From assembly GCA_002205965.3 (NCBI GenBank), contig NADL03000482.1, positions 1-64,000 of the forward strand: DNA of 64,000 bases. Reading direction: 5' to 3'. Position 1 is the stretch's first letter, and each line of letters opens with the position of its first letter. The notes beneath the pieces are model-generated. The model was not told the DNA's origin, made no database searches, and saw only the letters and a program-made list of their open reading frames with translations. This stretch comes from Kappaphycus alvarezii. Its lineage: Eukaryota; Rhodophyta; Florideophyceae; Gigartinales; Solieriaceae. This document shows, piece by piece, positions 11,603 through 23,013 of this stretch. A program made the position numbers and the translations under genes.

Positions 11603-11669
11603 CAGTCATATTGTTTCTGTTATCTTTATCTTTATTTTTAAAATAAAGATAACCGAAACAATATGACTG
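11603..11669. repeat. 67-bp near-perfect inverted repeat (foldback)
   Basis: The arms begin CAGTCATATTGTTTC and end GAAACAATATGACTG, about 27 bp each with a single mismatch, around a short AT-rich centre. It could be a tiny foldback transposon remnant or a cruciform-prone palindrome. No flanking duplication was established. Confidence 0.7.
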
Positions 11670-11979
11670 AGCGAGCTTTGATGATGAAGATGCCTGCGTG
11701 AAAGACCAGTATAGTGTCTAAAAATAACCCTTAGCACTCAAATATGCTCGATATTTGTCATAAAATTTTCATAAAGTACCTAGAGCCTTAAAATCAGGAA
11801 AGGTGAGCAAAATTAAAAAACATTGAATCAGACACAACTTTTCGACTCTCATTTCAGTTCCTGCCCTAATATACTGTTCGGATGAGTAAATAAATCTTTA
11901 AAGCTGTTAATATGTATATTGAAGTTGCTGGACCTGTCCTTTCAGTTACTTCCATTTGATAAATGACATTGACCGCTCC

Positions 11980-12560
11980 TGGGTATTCAACGTCCATCTC
12001 TTCCTGACTGGCTGAACCAAACCTTCACTTCATCCTCTCTCGGCGCCCGCGCACGGCGTGGTTCATCATCCGGCTCTTCCCTCAAGAGATTGCCCGTCAC
12101 GGCTGCAGAGCTCTACCTGCAACGTTCTTGTCGATGGCCACATCGAGTGGATTGCCTCTCCGCACCCCAGCGCACGTGGGACGAACTGGAAAAGGTGTAT
12201 AATGATGGATCTACTGTAAGAACCAGGTTTGCGAAGTTCACCGTATCCTGCTGCGCTTAAATCCACCGTCATTTTGACGGACTGCGAGGGGTTGTGGTCT
12301 TCACAGCCTTGCGGGCTGGTCTTCAAGCTCGCTAGTCCTGAGTTCTCGCCGTTTTCGTCGCCGTCTCTATCTGTAAGCGTATGTGCTTACAGCGGGAGTT
12401 TTTTAAGCCTCCTTAATCCTCGGTTCAGGTGGTGGAGTTTTCTTCGGGTCCCTTTCTCGCTTGATTGGGTAATTGGTTCAGCCATTGCCCGGAGTCGTCC
12501 GTCTAGCAGAACCCGAAGTCCTGTAAAGTGTGGACTTGTCTACAAACAATAAAGCGTCAT
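11980..12560. other. isolated GC-richer island, unidentified
   Basis: About 580 bp of higher GC and non-repetitive composition inside AT-rich DNA. The plus strand has a frame at 12229-12552 and, in another frame, a coding-like stretch near 12090-12240 (includes DELEKVYNDGSTVRTRFAKF). It ends near AATAAA at 12549-12554. It may be a fragment of an inserted gene or retroelement; no family was recognised. Confidence 0.3.
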
Positions 12561-14599
12561 TCTTCTTCCTTTTCTTACATAAATGCCTCAAATGTTGTGA
12601 ATATAGACAAAATTAGGCAAAATTGTAAGATGCGTGAATTTTTCGATTTAAATGACTATTTTTTAAATAATGGTAATATTAGAGTCCTAATGAGGTAGGA
12701 GAAGTTATAATGATTTCAATTATTGTCATATATTTATTTCTCAAAAAAGCTTTGAAGGGATTCAATTATCTCATCTGCATGTACTAGATTATATTCTAAT
12801 CCTATTGAAGTGCGGAGGAGAATAAGGTCGATCGACAGGCATTGAAAGATATTGGGGTTGACTCCTTTTTCCGGTTGAGTTTAACGTGAAACTTAAGAAT
12901 ATGGGTTTGAAACTCGTTTGAGCTGCAACGGTTAGATAATGGTTTACAGTATCGATGGTTGACATGTTGATTGATGCTTCTGTTAAACAGTCCGGAGCTT
13001 CAGATCGGGTTCATATAGAAAAAATATTTAACAACAGCATATGTGAAATTTCAACAGACTGTACTGAATTCAAAGGTATTCGAGAAAAGCAGACCTAAAC
13101 GTATCAAAATAAAAAGTTCCGAAGGCTCATGTAGCAACAATCAATGTGACTGGAAGCAATTAACATCATGGCAAATTTATATTGGGAAAATTGGCAAGAA
13201 GGAATAAAGTAATTTGCTGATTGGTTAGGTGCGAGAAGTTTTGGGAACAACAAGAGATCGCCATGTCGGGTTCATGTCATTGGTTTGGCACAAAGTAGTA
13301 TGACCTTGTGATTTAAACTGGTGTCTCGGTGCCTTGCACAAGTTGCACTGATGTCTTGGTACAGTGTCAATCCCTGGTAACGGTTACTGGGGGAATAATG
13401 TCAAAGTGTTTTAGGTTATTTATAGGTATAGTCATTACAATAAAAAAATCTTATTTATAAGTTGGATCTCTTCAAAATATTCCTCAATTTTTTAAAATAT
13501 TTAAGGTACTTTGAAATTAAACTGGGTCAATGTTTACAGCTGTCTCAAATAATATTGAAATAATAAATTTTGGCCACAAAAATTCATCTGACCAATTCGC
13601 GTCATGAGCAAATATTCGTAATTAAGAAGTAAACACCTCGGCATTTTATTTTAAATATCGAAATAATTATTTAATGGTAAACAAAAAAAATTTTTTCCGC
13701 ATTTTCTATAGAGATGTAAAAGAGGTATTTGATGCCACTGAATTGGTTATTGAGATGAAATATTTTATTCAATAACTTAACAAAAATCCCGTGACTCTTT
13801 TTGATTCCAATTTATGCATTGAAATAGCACTATGAAATATATAAAGTAAGCAAAGTTATAGAATTATTTCTGAAATATAGAGATTGTATATCGTTCAGGC
13901 TGTCAAATTAATTATTTTTTTAAAAAAAAAATGCATGTTAAGAATCAGATTGACCTAGGATAGTCATTATAGGGCCTTATTCTCTTAATATGTGGTCAAA
14001 ATGCCTACCTTCAAAAATAGTAGCTACTTCAGATTTACGCACATTCAAATTCGCAGTAGAGATACGTGAAGAATAGACGTTGGTTCTCGAAAAGGTCAAT
14101 TGGTTCTCAGTACTATTGTCCAAAATGATTGAATTCAACTGTTTATTCATTAATAAACGAAAATACAGCAGAAATTAGTAACAAAGACCTTTTTGTGTCA
14201 AACAAAGAAAATGGTGACTACAAAAAGATCAAAAGCGATTTTCCTCAGAGAAACTAGATACAGACTTACTACGAAACTGTTTGAATAGTTCGGTTAATGT
14301 TTCGAGGTACCTAATAGAATAAAGAGAAAAGCGGGGATGAGATATAGATATACGAAATATAAATATACTTTTCTATAACTGAGCAGGAAGAGACAAAAAA
14401 ATTACCCGTTCTGTAAAAACAGCTAGTTGTTATCGAATCCTCAAAGAAAAAAGTTTTGGAGATAACGTCTGAGGTGGACTTTTTATAGCAGGAAACTCAT
14501 ATTAGGGTCATTATTTAATATGAAAGTTATTCTATATTCCTTATGTTTCATCCCCTCAACGCAGGAATTCCGCCAATCGTAGAATGTATGAACCACTGC
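12561..14599. other. AT-rich, no gene seen
   Basis: Frames are short and broken on both strands; no repeat or domain was recognised. Confidence 0.5.
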
Positions 14600-14823
14600 T
14601 CGCGACGTCTGCTAGAGGAAGACTTGTGCCTAGCCTAATATCCACCCTTTGAGACTGGTACACAGACGCGTACGCGATGCTAACCGATGTCGCGCGGAAC
14701 GTGGCCATCCGAGCGATGGAGACCTATGGGAAGGTTAGAGCGGTGCTTACCCAAAGACACGCTGCCGCGGCAGTCATGTCTAACGCGACATACTTGCTAG
14801 CTAGCATTGAGCCGGCCCTGTAA
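14600..14823 (+). pseudogene. LINE C-terminal tail fragment
   Basis: The translation carries LVPSLISTL, then a stop where the sister copy has Gly, then DWYTDAYAMLTDVARNVAIR and QRHAAAAVMSNATYLLASIE, ending in a stop at 14821-14823. This lines up along its whole length with the minus-strand fragment at 46,698-46,960 (LVPVLISTLGCWHTDIYALL, RNVAVKTMELYGKV, SNAACLMAALQPSF). In R2-like RT proteins with a restriction-like endonuclease, this stretch follows the nuclease, so it is the extreme C-terminus of a 5'-truncated copy. It is a GC-rich patch in AT-rich DNA. Confidence 0.6.
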
Positions 14824-17800
14824 GGAATGTTATTTAGTGTTACCCATAAGTGACGACTTATCCCGCACATCGCATTAGCGGCGTGGATAAAACCGACCAC
14901 ATCTTTCTATACATTAAAATAACGCAAAAATTTCTCCTTACTCATTATTGAATTTAAACACAGTTTCAAGTAAATTGCTGACAATTATACCCCTAGTGGT
15001 TTCGAAGGTAGTTTTGGTCTACATTTTTGTCTTTGTGAAGAATATATGAATAAGATGAAGGTCAATTACGCCGGTAATTAGAGACTTTCAATTATCCATA
15101 TGGTTTTAGTGAGCTCTGGAAGTGGCTTTTTTATCGAAATAGCTGGTTCTTGATATCCAAATGATCCGAAATAATGAAGGTGAGTAGTTTCATATTAAAA
15201 GCAATATATATATGAGCAGATGCTTCCAAAATGAAAGGTTAATTGTTATTATTCAAAGAAATGAACATTATTATTCATTCCAATAGTGACATATATAAGA
15301 ATATAATACTATGAGGAAAAAATATGATAACATAGTTCTATAATATTATTGAGGAACGAAAGTAACCATTTATTGTTCTGGTAACAAAAGTACGAATTTT
15401 TGCAAAATAAATAATTATCTATTCCCTTCAATATTTTCACTTCCTTTTGTTTGATTTCTTTAATAAATATTTATCAGAACACTTGAGTTTTGCGTTATAT
15501 TACACAAAAATTCGGAAAATATACTTTCAACCTAGATGTTATTCAATTCACAAAAAATTGACTAAAAAGTGCATTGCAATGCTTTTAGTCTCTATTTTCA
15601 GGCTTCTTAACAAAAAAATTGAAAATGGCGGATATGGTTAGCATGTATGTACAGGAAAACATTCAGTATAGTTTAAGAAAATGAAAATACGAGTAAATTG
15701 AGGAACTATAGACTATAGGAGAAACGCTAGAGTTAATTAATAGAAGAAATTACTGTTCATCGAAACTTATGAATATAAAAAGTTCAAACCCCTTCTACTG
15801 TTTTATTTTTTGTCCCCCATATTATTTACTGGGTTTAAATCTTTGAAATAAACATTTTTTGGAAAAAACACATTTACTTACGCTAAATATCACTTTAAAC
15901 TATAAATTAATGTACTAGTTACAGATTTACAACATTAGAATTTTTTTCTTTTCCAAGATATCTGTATCACAATAAAAGTAAAAATGAATGTATTGATCTA
16001 CTTTTAGAAAAAATAAAAAGGCTCGGTAAAGATGGTTCTGCTTCGTTGTGTGCATATGAGTGGACACCTCTGCGGTAAGAATTATGCCGTTCGCTTATAT
16101 AAAATTATTGGAAAATTTACTTTTGTGAATAAGATACCAAAAAAAGTTAAACCTTAATCTTCGATTTATTTCGAAAAATGTAACTATTATAATTTCTGAT
16201 TATGAAATCTACCTTAACATCTTAAAATGGATCCTAAAGGATAAAAAATTCCATCTCATGACATAAAGTGTGAAATGGAAAGCTTCAATACATACTTTTG
16301 CGTTTTTAATTGAAATATGTAAAAAACTTCAACGTACTATATTTATTGTAAATGACGTTTAATACGACCTCAAATTTATCTACAACATATTTTTATGCTC
16401 TTCTTCAAACTAAAACAAGCAAACGGATTCAAATTAGTGAAAAGCTTAAGCTGTAGCTATAATAGGTTTTTATTACTCAATTTGTTGCAGTATCTACGAT
16501 TTTTATAGTAATATTTTGCAATAACTGATCATAGCTGCAAAATAGAAGTAGATTTATAATAAGGACACAATAATTTAGAAACTAGTTCAATATGAATACT
16601 AAAGATGTTATATATGGCTTAAAAATATAGTTGAGGGGTGCATGTTCTAAGTGCTATTTGATAGTTTTACCCAAACATTAATAATTTTGAGCAAAAGACT
16701 CGTTTTCTATAAAAGAAGTAACCCAAGATTAATGAAAAATCTGCCCGAAACTGATCCACCAAAATAGTTTGCAAGTTTTGAAAGCTCGATAATTTCCATT
16801 TCCCCTAAATGTAACTATGCTTGAAGTATAATTCAACAATGCAATAGAGGTCCATGAGCTCATATGAAAACGGTTTTCCTTCCGTGCGTCTTTCGTCAAC
16901 TAAGGCTTTTTGAAAAAAAACCACCTTGCAATAGTTATTCTTGATAAAAAAAGGTAAGATTGCTTTCAACAGATAAACAAAAAATGATCAAATATACATC
17001 CGAGCTGAAAAGGCGCAAAATTGGAACTCCGAAGGCTACCTTTTGTGGAAAGCACGTAACAACAACTTCTCCACTAAGTAGATGGCCGAGATAGCATATA
17101 ATGTATGTTTAGTGTGAATCATACTTCTTATTTTTAGACATAATTTGTTCTCTCGGTGGTATTGGTTACAGGTATCCTTAATAATCAAATTCTTAAAGAT
17201 CTGGAACACAATCGATAAAATATTGAACAGTTCCTTTATACGTGTAGAGACTTATTTCCGAAGATTTTATGCTTTTTTACGAAGAATACGTTGTGTTATT
17301 TGATCCTCCTTTGTATGCGTGGTGGATCCCACAGCTTCATTTGTGTACTTATTTTGACTAATCAGTGATACAAAGCTATAAATATAATCAGTCTCAATTT
17401 TATAAGAGGCAGAAATCATGTGGTTGGTCTTATTAGTTTCTGTTAGCCTCCTGAGAAAAACTAGGGGACAAAAACTGACTTTAATGAAATTCTTTACTCT
17501 TCGAACAATTCTTCAGTTCTGAAAATTCTCTATATAGTACACTGAACAGTTAGGAGTAATTTATGGTGCATGAAATTTATGTTAGATATTTCCCCGAGGT
17601 AAAATTTTTCTTCTCTCTTGAAGCAACAGGACCTTTTAAAGTTTACCCTGGATCAATAATCCAACATTTGTGAAAATAGTGACGAAAATTCCGAAATACC
17701 ATCGCGGTCCCTTAAAGGATCTAATGTCTGAGCTTTAAATTTCTCTAGATGTTTTTTTTGATATTTACCCGCAATGGTCTGAATAACAATAAAGAAACTT

Positions 17801-18700
17801 ATTGGATGTAAATTGTTTCATACTGTGCTGATTAAACTAATATGTATCGCTCATAATTTCTGCGGTATATGAAGTAAGAATCAGGGTGATTCATAACCTG
17901 TTGAAAAACTATTTTTCAACAGCATATTCAGGGTTTCAATCATATATGTATTCAGTTATGAACAGTACAGTTTAGAATTCTCATTTGATTATATTTTTTC
18001 TTGAGTGATTAAAACGTTTTCCTGGAGCGTGAAGATTCAAAGTGAAATCTGTTGTTAAAAAGGATGCAATAAAAATTTGTCCTTATATTTCCGGCAACTT
18101 TATTTTGATTAAAACTTTGGAGGACTAACAATCATGTCATACGGAAGTTTATGTTACCAAACTTACTGAATAAAGCCGCTATGCCACTAATGAGAACAGC
18201 TGTTTCAAAAAGAAATTATAGAATACTGGAACAAATTGAACAGCGGTTACCACATGAAACGTGAAAATATGTATGAAACGGCAGAAATTTCAAATGTATT
18301 GTAACTGTAAAAATTCTTGATACAAAATAAAATCTCAAGGGGATAAATATTAAAGTCCATTTTGTCAAAAAATTTGGGTGTATAAACTTTACATATTATA
18401 GTACTTAGTATTCCTTTTATGGTACATTACAGTATCATGAATCACAATGAGTAGACTACTTTGTCTACCATTCTTATCTTTGAAATTATTTTCCTTATTA
18501 TTCAAAGCAAATAGAGGGGAAATTTTTCGATTGGATAAACCACTGTACCACAAAAGAGTAGCTCTACACAGAAAATTGGCAGAAAATCCACCTGACTAGT
18601 TATGAAATCACGATAATCATCCTTCAAGTCGTACAAAGGTATATTCCGATAAATTATATTTCTTTTATAGACGTCAGAAAGATCAATTCCGGCTCATTTC
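14824..18700. other. AT-rich, no gene seen; possible LINE 3' trailer at its start
   Basis: About 70 bp after the LINE stop there is AACCGACCACATCTTTC (14,890-14,906), which resembles AACCGACCATATCTTTC in the dispersed repeats at 55,867 and 58,937, so this may be LINE 3' trailer. The remainder is AT-rich with short ORFs only. Confidence 0.4.
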
Positions 18701-18779
18701 TGGAATTTTCCAGTCGTTTTAATCAAATCATTTCCTTTTCAAGCAAAAGTTTTTTATTGAATGTAAAAAGGAGTTCAAT

Positions 18780-19286
18780 ATGGAGGATGAACTTACTTTT
18801 AAAGCAATGGATCAAATAGAGTGTGTGATTTTTATCATATATTATTTGATTCAATTATTTATGCGGCCGTGTTACAGAGAAAGAAGTTGTAAAGAACAAG
18901 TAGGGGATCTTATCAATTTCTTCAAATGTATAATCTCTTCTAGCTCAGTGTGGAACGGATATATATCACTGAATGAAGCCATGATTTCGTCATGGACATA
19001 TATAATATTTGAGCTCAAAACTGTACGCCAAAAATTGCGCAGAGAGCTTCTTATGCAACTCGGTTTTTCGTTTGAAAAGAAAGGTCAATTTTTTTTCTCT
19101 TGGAAGGTACAAATCAATGTAGGAACTTTTTTGAGAGTAAGAACTATGAGCACGCAAACAGTAGTGAAAGAAGTAATAGTACGGTGCAGAAGGACCTATA
19201 TGAAAGAAATATTGACTCTAGACCTATCGAAGGAAGAATCGATGATAATTGAAACGGGTTTTATCCTTGCAAAAAGAAAGAATTGA
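18780..19286 (+). pseudogene. 168-aa ORF, possibly piggyBac-like transposase remnant
   Basis: This is the longest frame in a 10-kb AT-rich desert. It contains EQVGDLINFFK followed about 20 residues later by GYISLNEAMISSW. That spacing recalls the piggyBac segment where a 'plid' helix precedes the catalytic DE(S/A)M block. The catalytic Asp is read here as Asn, and the KQY...KP..G stretch that should follow is not evident, so if the relation is real the copy is dead. Chance cannot be excluded; no terminal repeats were found. Confidence 0.22.
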
Positions 19287-20527
19287 TTCAATTTTAATAG
19301 TAAATTCTTAGCTATAAAAAATATGTAGTTCTAAATATGAATCAAAAAGGGCTTTATTGAGTAAATAGTGCGCTTGGTGGACTTTAAAATCAATAAAATC
19401 AATACAAGATTCTATTAAAATGTTGTGAATCCCAATAACGAGTACTTTAAGCCTCTTCGAAATCATTATTTGCGAAATTTGTTTTTTGGGGAACATAGAA
19501 ATTGATTTAGATGGAAAACAATGCTCATGAATGCTTTTCACGTCTTTGTTTGGATGTGATTCATTATTTGAAGCGATTGCAAAGAACTCGCTGACGAACA
19601 CGTGGCGGGGAGTATGGTTTCTATCCGTAATTAGACTACTAGTAATAATGTTTAATTTTAATCCAAAAATAATTAAGCCTTTATGACCTGCTATATTTTT
19701 AGTACATAAATGGTATTATGTTAAACGGAAATCATTTATCAGTAAGCAGTGTACGAAAGTATACCACAGGAGGTAGAACCGCTTCATTACGATTTCATTC
19801 AGAGGTAATTGAACTAATAGGGAATAAAATTTTTGTAAGAATTACCCATTAACATAGAAAAGTACCGCACCTGCGTTTTGGAACTGTATCATTAAAAATT
19901 GAACTCTACACTAAATAGATTGGATCTCAGCTAGGCAAAAATTGAAAATTTTCCTCTCCTTTTCCGGATGGCCTGAATTTCATGTTCTTGCCCAAAAGTT
20001 TCCCCTATTTAACTCGAACTCTCGCAAGGAATGCTTCATTAGGGACTAATAATATTGTATGATTCTAAGTTAGCGTACTAAAGTGGTGTTCATTGCGTAA
20101 CCTCATGGTTTTAGATGCAGAAAATGCGTCCAATATCAAACTTCTTCCTCCTGTATAAAGCCCTGCAGGCCCCTCTCTCTCTTTACGAACATTAGCAGCG
20201 ATGTATACATATTATTACTCTGTATTTTCTTAGTATTATTCAAAAAATGCGATGCCTCTCTGCGAAGGATAGTGTTTTTGCGATATAATAGTTCATCTGA
20301 AGCCGAAAATCATAGTACTATTTCCAAAGCCTTGATCTTAATTTCATCAACACAAAGATAAATTTGGGCGGACCCGAGGAAGTCTAAAAAGTACTAAGTT
20401 CCATTGGAATATGTGCGTAAAAATATGTCACAGCAGCCAGCAGAAGGAGAGTTTCAAAATGATTGATTCAGAGCAGTGCAGAATTGCTACGTTATCGGTA
20501 TGTTGATTAGACTCCAAGATGTTTTTC
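19287..20527. other. AT-rich, no gene seen
   Basis: Short ORFs only. Its right end is the TTA target duplication of the Harbinger element. Confidence 0.5.
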
Positions 20528-20715
20528 TTAGGCCCTTTCTACACAGGGACTGGACAAAACAAAATTTGTCCAAAAAACCCACTATATTGGGAATTCCCCA
20601 TTTTTTGGGAAAGTAAGCCCGCTGTCGACAAAGACAACTTTGTTCCCAAGAAGTTGGGGTCGCAAAGAAGGCGACCCCAAGGAAAGGACAGGGTCAACCC
20701 CACTTTTTCGCGGGA

Positions 20716-21856
20716 ATGGGAGATCATTCTTCATCGTTGCGAAGCAAGCTCGCGACTGCCATTGCAGCCATAGTTCCATTAATTGCCGACAAAGACGATA
20801 CCGCAATGGCTGCAATTTCCGCACAACAATCTGATGCAGCCGTTCCAATTTTGCTGAAGTCCGATGGGCGCAGCGGAACTCCTGGTCGCGCTTGGAGCCG
20901 TGAAAGAAACTTGAAATCGTGGCTCACGAGCTATGGGCTGTCCCTAATTTCCGTGATTCGTCATCCTGGCGCAGCCTATTCCGTGTTTCTCACACCATGT
21001 TTATGCAACTATGCAACGCCCTCGTCCCTATTTGGAGCGAGCACCGACGAACTACAGACAACCGTTAATCTCAGAGCTGAGAACTGCTGCTTTTCTTATG
21101 TACGCAGGGGGGGCGACTTGTGAAAAGACAGCCTGCCAGCTTGGCATTAGTGCCAGCTCAGTATGCACTGCTGTGCGGGAGGCTTCCGTTGGTATTTGTG
21201 ACATATTTAGTCATGAACTACAGTTCCCGACAAGCGAAGAAGATGTAGCGAAGGTCATGCGTGGTTTCGAGGGAATCCGAGGCTTGCCGTACTGCGTCGG
21301 AGCAATCGATGGGACGCATGTGAAGTGGCTTTCGTGCCGAAACAAGCAGTACTATGAGTACAGATGTTACAAGGGGTATCCAGGTGTGGTCATCTTTGCT
21401 GTAGCTACCTCTAAACGGAAGTTTTTTTACGCAGACATCGGTCGACCGGGCATTCTCGGTGACTCCACAATATTTTCCCGCTCTTCATTGAAACGGAACA
21501 TAGACAAAGGTGTGTGGCTTGGAAATGCAATACCGAGTTTGACAATTTCTGAAGTTGATGTAAGGCCATACTTGATTGGGGATTGTGCCTTTTCCCTCAA
21601 CCAGAACATGATGAAGACATCCTCGCAAAGGGAACAGGGAGTTAATCTTATACTGAAAACGTGGGACTCTATTGCCAGTCAGACGAGGAAACCAATCGAG
21701 TGCGCATTCGGAATGTTGAAGAATAGGTTCCACGCCCTTAAAGAAGGAATACGCCTTCATCATGAGGACTACATTTCAAGTTTTTGCCTGGCTTGTATGA
21801 TTATATACAACATGGGGATCGATGAAGGGGATTTTGAAGACTCATTCCTACCTTAA
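20716..21856 (+). CDS. Harbinger DDE transposase (DDE_Tnp_4 type), frame-disrupted N-terminus
   Basis: The catalytic half is one open frame (21,011-21,856, 281 aa). It shows the DDE triad in context: GAIDGTH (first Asp, near 21,300), LIGDCAFSLN (second Asp, near 21,575) and KPIECAFGMLKNRF (Glu, near 21,695), plus GRPGILGDSTIF. A helix-turn-helix-like stretch (ACQLGISASSVCTAVREAS) precedes it. The N-terminal part is spread over two other frames: 20,716 to about 20,905, and about 20,905-21,070 (includes FRDSSSWRSLFRVSHTMF, the usual lead-in of Harbinger transposases). Two frame changes are therefore needed, near 20,905 and near 21,065; these are mutations, sequence errors or, less likely, unrecognised introns. 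The enzyme would cut and paste the element at TWA sites together with its Myb-like partner. Confidence 0.9.
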
Positions 21857-21971
21857 GATGAGAAGAAATTGACGATGAAATTATTTCTACATAGAGTAAC
21901 GCAGGTAAGCGTCAAAGGGATGCCCTACTTTATTACGTCATCAACAAGTTATCAGAGAACGAGAATCATGT

Positions 21972-22694
21972 CTAAAGCTTATCGACCAGACGTTCCAGCA
22001 CATTGCGCAATTTGGCCTTCTCGACGTTTCCCTTCTGAATCTCGCTAATAAGCTGGGAATGACGCTCGTCCTGAGATTGAATAAAGGATTCTATCAGAGC
22101 CGTATGATTGAGTTTAACACGCTTCCGGGAACTGGAGAGCGGGGCATCACTGATGAGGCTAGCGTCCTCCGTGGACAGCACAGCGGGAGGGTCTTGGCGC
22201 GCTTTGCCTTTTTCTAATTCGTGCATCCTTTCGAAAAACTCAGGAGTGTTGAAAAGACCATCATCGTCCGCGTCCCGTCCTGACTCGGAGAGCTTGGCGA
22301 CAAAAGTGGTGTACTCCTGTTTGATTCTTGTGAACTTCTTCTGCCATGCCTTAGCAGACCGGTTTATTCCGTGCTCCGCTTCAGCTAACATGGTAGCCTC
22401 AGCAAAGACGTCCTTTAAGGACTTTTTCTGCTTCTTCCGGTCACCATATACAGCTTTTGCCATCATGTCAAACAGAATGTTGACAGTATCATTGTCGTAA
22501 TGTGCAGTGTATTTAGGCGTCTTTGTTACTGGATCCGAACAAATGTCTTCGACGATGAAGGCGGCCTCGTCGTTGATTTCGGTTGGGGAAACAACAACTT
22601 CTGATACAGAATTGTAGTGCGTATGTGCTCTGGGAGGACTTCCAGTAATCCTAGAGCTATCAACAGCATCGCGTTGTGTGAGTTCTTCCGCCAT
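21972..22694 (-). CDS. Myb/SANT-like DNA-binding partner of the Harbinger transposase
   Basis: An uninterrupted 240-aa ORF from ATG to stop, convergent with the transposase and separated by about 115 bp. The central part (about residues 63-160) has the three-helix, charged and aromatic pattern of Myb/SANT or MADF-like domains (AKAWQKKFTRIKQEYTTF is the recognisable helix). The C-terminus is a charged helix with coiled-coil character (QSQDERHSQLISEIQKGNVE), and a basic SSRKRVKLN could be a nuclear signal. In this superfamily such a protein brings the transposase to the transposon ends and into the nucleus. The frame looks intact. Confidence 0.8.
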   Translation of the reverse strand: MAEELTQRDAVDSSRITGSPPRAHTHYNSVSEVVVSPTEINDEAAFIVEDICSDPVTKTPKYTAHYDNDTVNILFDMMAKAVYGDRKKQKKSLKDVFAEATMLAEAEHGINRSAKAWQKKFTRIKQEYTTFVAKLSESGRDADDDGLFNTPEFFERMHELEKGKARQDPPAVLSTEDASLISDAPLSSSRKRVKLNHTALIESFIQSQDERHSQLISEIQKGNVEKAKLRNVLERLVDKL

Positions 22695-23013
22695 GATTGT
22701 TTGGTTCGGATTGCGGAGTTTTTCGTTGTTGAAGCGGTGTCGATAGAAGATATGTAGGGGAATAAGTATCTATTCACGTGATAAACATTCCTTGGAGCCG
22801 GAAATGGCGGCACCGTCTAGTGTTTGTGAGGTGTTTGGGTTTGGTTGCCATTTGGCGGCAAGCCCTTTCTATAGCATGTCCCAAGGGATTTCTACACCAA
22901 AAGGAAGACAGGATATTGTCCACAGCGAATGCAAAAAATGTCCACAGGACAGTTTGGCACATCACCGTGTCTATTTCTGCAATTGGGTAAAATCCGGTGT
23001 AGAAAAGGCCTTA

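Larger units (their letters stand above)
20531..23010. mobile_element. complete PIF/Harbinger DNA transposon, 2,480 bp
   Basis: The left end is GGCCCTTTCTACACAGG and the right end, read inward on the minus strand, is GGCCTTTTCTACACCGG: 15 of 17 bases agree. Both ends are flanked by TTA (20,528-20,530 and 23,011-23,013), the 3-bp TWA duplication expected of this superfamily. Inside are a plus-strand DDE transposase and a convergent minus-strand Myb/SANT-like protein, the classic two-gene layout. A subterminal perfect 10-bp hairpin (TTGGGGTCGC / GCGACCCCAA) lies at 20,654-20,680. Intact ends, an intact partner gene and a well preserved catalytic half point to a fairly recent insertion. Confidence 0.93.

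Noticed and set aside
12229-12552. 107-aa ORF as a gene
   Set aside because: The composition is plausible but there is no motif, and a better coding-like stretch lies in another frame; kept only as an unidentified GC-rich island.
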